Part shown: positions 5,023-7,424 of the stretch, in pieces | Layout of the letters: each line of letters begins with the position of its first letter | Numbering within the stretch: the stretch's first letter is position 1 | Source of the DNA: an archaeon | Lineage (GTDB): Archaea > Thermoproteota > Bathyarchaeia > TCS64 | DNA length: 7,424 nucleotides | Direction: 5' to 3' | Assembly (NCBI GenBank): GCA_020444005.1 | Contig: JAHLLU010000095.1 | Coordinates: 1 to 7,424, forward strand | Position numbers and translations under genes: made by a program | The notes under the pieces: generated by a model | Database searches by the model: none | Seen by the model: only the letters and a program-made list of their open reading frames with translations | What the model was told of the DNA's origin: nothing

Positions 5023-5279
5023 TGACCATGACCAACAGTTCTTCTCAGTCAAGAAGATTTTCTTTGGAATTACAGAAGAAGGAATATGTTTCAGAACTTG
5101 TTTTATCAATGGAACCGAGAAACACAGTATTGATCACAGGAGATCTGGGAAAAATATTGAACATAACTTTGTTGGATGAGATGGTTCTTGAGTTTCTAGG
5201 TACAAACGGCAGAATTCGTCTTGATATAACAATAGATGACTTACTCGCATTTCTCCCCCATCTTCAAGAGGACCCATAG
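5022..5279 (+). CDS. Protein of unknown family, 85 aa, coupled to the dehydrogenase-like gene
   Basis: I do not recognise this protein. Its ATG shares one base with the TAA of the dehydrogenase-like gene (TAATG), the classic layout of translational coupling; a second ATG follows at 5028. Residues 1-12 are polar (serine and threonine rich), then FSLELQKKEYVSELVLSM suggests a strand and helix, NTVLITGDLG a strand and turn, MVLEFLGTNGRIRLDI a strand pair, and IDDLLAFLPHL a helix. No transmembrane segment, cysteine or nucleotide-binding motif is present, so it is a small soluble alpha/beta protein. Its invariable-looking overlap suggests a partner or regulatory subunit of the upstream dehydrogenase-like protein (inference). 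Confidence 0.7.
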   Translation: MTMTNSSSQSRRFSLELQKKEYVSELVLSMEPRNTVLITGDLGKILNITLLDEMVLEFLGTNGRIRLDITIDDLLAFLPHLQEDP

Positions 5280-5497
5280 CAAATATTCCCATAGACTTAG
5301 GAAATTAGACACTTAAAACTGCGCACTTGTGGAGACATATGAAGTCGTGATGGGTACCCCCCCCCTTCCCACCTGTGATGTGATGATAAAATCATCGATT
5401 GATGGGTTTGTATACATCTTTGTTTGGGCAGTTTCTCTTTTCTCTACTCGTAAAACATCCCTAACGGTTATCAACCATATAGCTACCAGAAATATAT
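5280..5497. other. 218-nt gap with C9 run and short hairpin
   Basis: No convincing gene lies here. It contains the palindrome GGGTACCC, a nine-base C run (5357-5365), and an inverted repeat GATGAT-AAA-ATCATC (5382-5396) without a following T-run, so it is not a clear terminator. Pyrimidine-rich sequence (5421-5447) could terminate the upstream operon. Immediately before the next gene the sequence is AT-rich (CCATATAG at 5475-5482, AAATATAT touching the ATG), with no Shine-Dalgarno, so the downstream gene may have its own promoter with a very short leader. Confidence 0.4.
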
Positions 5498-6379
5498 ATG
5501 GAAAAACGCAGACTCGGACAACAAACCAATGTAGGAGTAATAGGATTAGGCATTGAGCACCTGAAGAAAAAACCCAGTAAAGAAATCACCGAGATCATCA
5601 AAGAAGCCATCACCCACGAAGTCAACTACATTGACCTAATATGGAGCTACCCTCACGTAGTCCGAGCGATAGGCGAAGCAACCAAGAAAAACAGAGAAAA
5701 CGTATTCTTAGCCGCTCACCTTGGCTCCTGCTATAAGGGGGACAAATATGTCCTTAGCCGCGTTGTAAAGAGATGTAAAGAGACCTTTGATGAGGTGCTA
5801 GAAAACCTAGGCACCAACTATATCGATGTAGTCAATCTTCACTACGTGAAAAGCTCAGACTGGAACAAAGTCTTCAACCCAGATGGAGTTTTCCAGTTAG
5901 CTAAAGACCTTTTAGAAGAGGGAAAAGCATGTTCCATCGGTTTATCAACACACAATATCGAGATCGTGAAACAAGCTGCACAGATACCCGAGATCAACTC
6001 CATTATGCATCAGACAAGTATGGCAAACCATCATAACCCTGAAAGAAATAAGGCGTTTCAGATGTGTGTTGAAAACGGAAAAAGCATTGTAGCCATGAAG
6101 ATCTTCGCAAAAGGCAAACTATTGCAGAACAGGAAAAAGGTAAAGATCGCAGGATACATTACTGGAGGCAAGCCTATTACCACGAGAATTCCTGCCTCCA
6201 TTACGTCGGCAAAGTGTATTCATTACTCGTTATCACAACCGGGTATAGCAACAGTGGTTCCGGGAGTCTCCAGTGTTGAAGAACTAAGAGACTGTATTAA
6301 CTACGTAAATGCTTCTGAGAAAGAAAGAGACTATGAGTCTGAGCTTGAAGATTTGTACCATAACGAAATCATAGAGTAA
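5498..6379 (+). CDS. Aldo/keto-reductase-like protein with His in place of catalytic Lys, 293 aa
   Basis: The protein has the (beta/alpha)8 barrel signature of aldo/keto reductases: MEKRRLGQQTNVGVIGLG at the start, NYIDLIWSYP (Asp46, Tyr51), ENVFLAAHLGS, LGTNYIDVVNLHYV (His115), EGKACSIGLSTHN, MKIFAKGKLL and ATVVPGVSS. The family tetrad is Asp-Tyr-Lys-His; here the Lys position is His74. A similar change occurs, as I recall, in members related to the ferredoxin-domain-bearing group (COG1453-like), but this protein ends about 40 residues after VVPG and lacks their CxxCxxC cluster. NADPH use and the substrate are therefore unknown, and it may not be a classical reductase. It starts at ATG 5498 with no Shine-Dalgarno, follows the preceding gene by 218 nt on the same strand, and probably belongs to the same functional group. 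Confidence 0.82.
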   Translation: MEKRRLGQQTNVGVIGLGIEHLKKKPSKEITEIIKEAITHEVNYIDLIWSYPHVVRAIGEATKKNRENVFLAAHLGSCYKGDKYVLSRVVKRCKETFDEVLENLGTNYIDVVNLHYVKSSDWNKVFNPDGVFQLAKDLLEEGKACSIGLSTHNIEIVKQAAQIPEINSIMHQTSMANHHNPERNKAFQMCVENGKSIVAMKIFAKGKLLQNRKKVKIAGYITGGKPITTRIPASITSAKCIHYSLSQPGIATVVPGVSSVEELRDCINYVNASEKERDYESELEDLYHNEIIE

Positions 6380-6393
6380 ATAATCCCCTTCTT

Positions 6394-6672
6394 CTAAATA
6401 CACAGCTTTAACCAGAAAGTATTGACAAAATCACCGATATAATTGCTATATATTAATTTAGACTCATAGAGTTTACTTGAAAGACCTAAAATTTCTATAA
6501 TATCGTACGTAAACGGTTCCTTTCCAACACGCTCCAAGCCCATAGTTAACAGCCGCCAAGATAACATACTCAAACGCATTATTTCCATCGGGAATACTGC
6601 ATCTCTTACTTCGGCTAGGCATCTTCTGCCTTTGACACAGGTAGAGAAAAACCCAGAAACAAGAATATTTAT
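6394..6672 (-). pseudogene. Possible truncated gene remnant or small protein
   Basis: On the minus strand a frame is open from 6672 to a TAG at 6394-6396. From ATG 6588 it encodes 64 residues (MEIMRLSMLSWRLL ... FTYDIIEILGLSSK). The protein-like character continues upstream of that ATG (TCVKGRRCLAEVRDAVFP, about 6589-6642) until a TAA, and no ATG, GTG or TTG occurs in that upstream part. This looks like a gene that lost its 5' end, or chance openness. I do not recognise the family, and no promoter or ribosome binding site is clear before 6588. Confidence 0.25.
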
Positions 6673-6711
6673 TTATAATAACTACAGCAATCGTTCACTT
6701 CCGTTAGGTGA
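6672..6711 (+). promoter_or_regulatory. TATA box and Shine-Dalgarno of the PAS-domain gene
   Basis: TTTATAATA (6672-6680) lies 37-45 nt before ATG 6717, which predicts transcription from about 6700. AGGTGA (6706-6711) then stands 5 nt before the ATG. Unlike several neighbours, this gene appears to have a short leader with a Shine-Dalgarno. Confidence 0.5.
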
Positions 6712-6716
6712 ATTTG

Positions 6717-7424
6717 ATGAAAAAAACTCAGGTGGCAAATAAAAACGAGATATTATCAATATTATACAATAGCGCACCTGACGTCATATTCCTCTGTGAT
6801 ACAGAGGGCTTCCTTCTCCAAGTAAATGAGGCAGCCGAGGAAATAATAGGGTACTCAAACGAGGAATTGATTGGTAAGAATTTTTTCAACATTGAACTAT
6901 TCAAACCAGAGGACATCCCACGAGTCAAATCTAATATTCTCAAAACTCTAAACAACGAAAACCCTGATCCTACGGAATACACTATTCAAGGTAAACAAGG
7001 AAATATTTCGATAATCCAAGTTCGTACCCATTTGATTACATATCAAAACAAACCAGCGTTGATTGGAATTGCACGAGACATCACCGAAATAAGGAAAAAA
7101 GAAGCAATCTTTGAGGCACAACAAAAAGAATTCATTCAGAGGCTGAAGTATCAGTCGGATATTCTAGAAAACGTAATGGATGCGGTCATAACCACTGATT
7201 TAGATTCTAAAATTATTAGTCTAAATAAAGCAGCGGTTGAACTCTATGGATATACTGAAATTGATGCAATCGGTAAAGACGTGTATTATTTATTAAAAAA
7301 TGAATACGTAGGCACCACACGGGACAATGTTATCAAAACTTTCTCTGAGACCGGTTATTGGAGCGGGGAGGTAATCCAAGAAACCAAAACAGGTGAAAAA
7401 ATACACATCTCAGCTATAGTCTCT
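6717..7424 (+). CDS. PAS-PAS sensor protein, N-terminal part (236 codons, runs off the window)
   Basis: The visible part has two consecutive PAS domains. PAS 1 spans about residues 11-125: SAPDVIFLCDTEGFLLQVNEAAEEIIGY, ELIGKNFF, and the closing IGIARDITEIRKKEA. A charged helical linker (about 126-147, EAQQKEFIQRLK) leads to PAS 2 from about 148 (ILENVMDAVITTDLDSKIISLNKAAVELYGY), with YWSGEV and TKTGEKIHISAIVS before the window ends. There is no N-terminal membrane segment, so it should be a cytoplasmic sensor. Such arrangements usually precede more PAS or GAF domains and a histidine kinase core, or sometimes a diverse output domain; none is visible here. ATG 6717 is preceded by AGGTGA at proper spacing; an in-frame GTG at 6708 would overlap that site. 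Confidence 0.88.
   Translation, partial: MKKTQVANKNEILSILYNSAPDVIFLCDTEGFLLQVNEAAEEIIGYSNEELIGKNFFNIELFKPEDIPRVKSNILKTLNNENPDPTEYTIQGKQGNISIIQVRTHLITYQNKPALIGIARDITEIRKKEAIFEAQQKEFIQRLKYQSDILENVMDAVITTDLDSKIISLNKAAVELYGYTEIDAIGKDVYYLLKNEYVGTTRDNVIKTFSETGYWSGEVIQETKTGEKIHISAIVS

Larger units (their letters stand above)
6380..6716. other. 337-nt stretch without a secure gene
   Basis: After the reductase stop there is only a weak CCCCTTCTTC tract and no stable terminator. Most of the stretch is covered by a minus-strand frame that lacks a start codon at its true 5' end (see the entry at 6394-6672), and by a plus-strand open frame (6470-6739) that has no usable start near its beginning. A short inverted repeat AGGC/GCCT (about 6617-6632) is present. 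The last 50 bases hold the promoter and ribosome binding site of the PAS gene. Confidence 0.5.

Noticed and set aside
5329..5556. 75-codon plus-strand frame from GTG 5329
   Set aside because: It runs through the C9 tract, overlaps the reductase gene in another frame, has no ribosome binding site and its residues look like random translation.
6728..6982. 84-codon minus-strand frame
   Set aside because: It is antisense to the first PAS domain, which has clear family motifs on the plus strand.
1..7424. CRISPR array, tRNA/rRNA genes, insertion sequence ends
   Set aside because: I found no regularly spaced repeats, no tRNA-like cloverleaf, no rRNA segments and no transposase or long terminal inverted repeats.

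Overview
The window looks archaeal and probably comes from an uncultured or poorly characterised lineage. The main clues are a winged-helix regulator with a FilR1 (DUF1724) sensor half, A/T-rich TATA-like boxes about 20-35 nt before several start codons (short or absent leaders), T-run terminators, and a two-PAS sensor protein. I cannot name the lineage from sequence alone. Base composition is moderately AT-rich.

Left part (about 240-3552) is a minus-strand series of six genes. In transcription order it holds a FilR1-type regulator, a small predicted alpha/beta-barrel protein, an ATC-hydrolase-like protein (family named after L-2-amino-thiazoline-4-carboxylate hydrolase), a second small predicted alpha/beta-barrel protein, and two further ATC-hydrolase-like proteins that overlap each other. 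Gaps of 54-136 nt with TATA-like boxes or T-runs suggest several short transcripts rather than one operon; only the last pair is clearly coupled. Two of the gaps (before the first ATC-hydrolase-like gene and before the second small protein) carry copies of the same sequence, 33 of 36 bases identical, one of them split by a 36-nt indel. A tiny plus-strand reading frame (33-200) converges on the series at a bidirectional T7/A7 terminator.

Middle part (3723-5279) is a tight plus-strand operon diverging from the regulator: a 58-residue DnaJ-type zinc-finger mini-protein, then (1 nt gap) a D-2-hydroxyacid dehydrogenase-like protein with a changed catalytic position and a helix-turn-helix-like tail, then (1 nt overlap) an 85-residue protein of unknown family. 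After a 218-nt gap comes an aldo/keto-reductase-like protein (5498-6379) that has His where the catalytic Lys normally sits.

Right end (6380-7424) is a 337-nt stretch without a secure gene, holding a start-less minus-strand open frame that may be a gene remnant, then the first 236 codons of a PAS-PAS sensor protein that runs off the window.

Functional picture (inference): a sensor-regulated accessory locus of small thiol-containing hydrolase-like and barrel proteins, next to two oxidoreductase-fold proteins, both departing from the classical catalytic residues.
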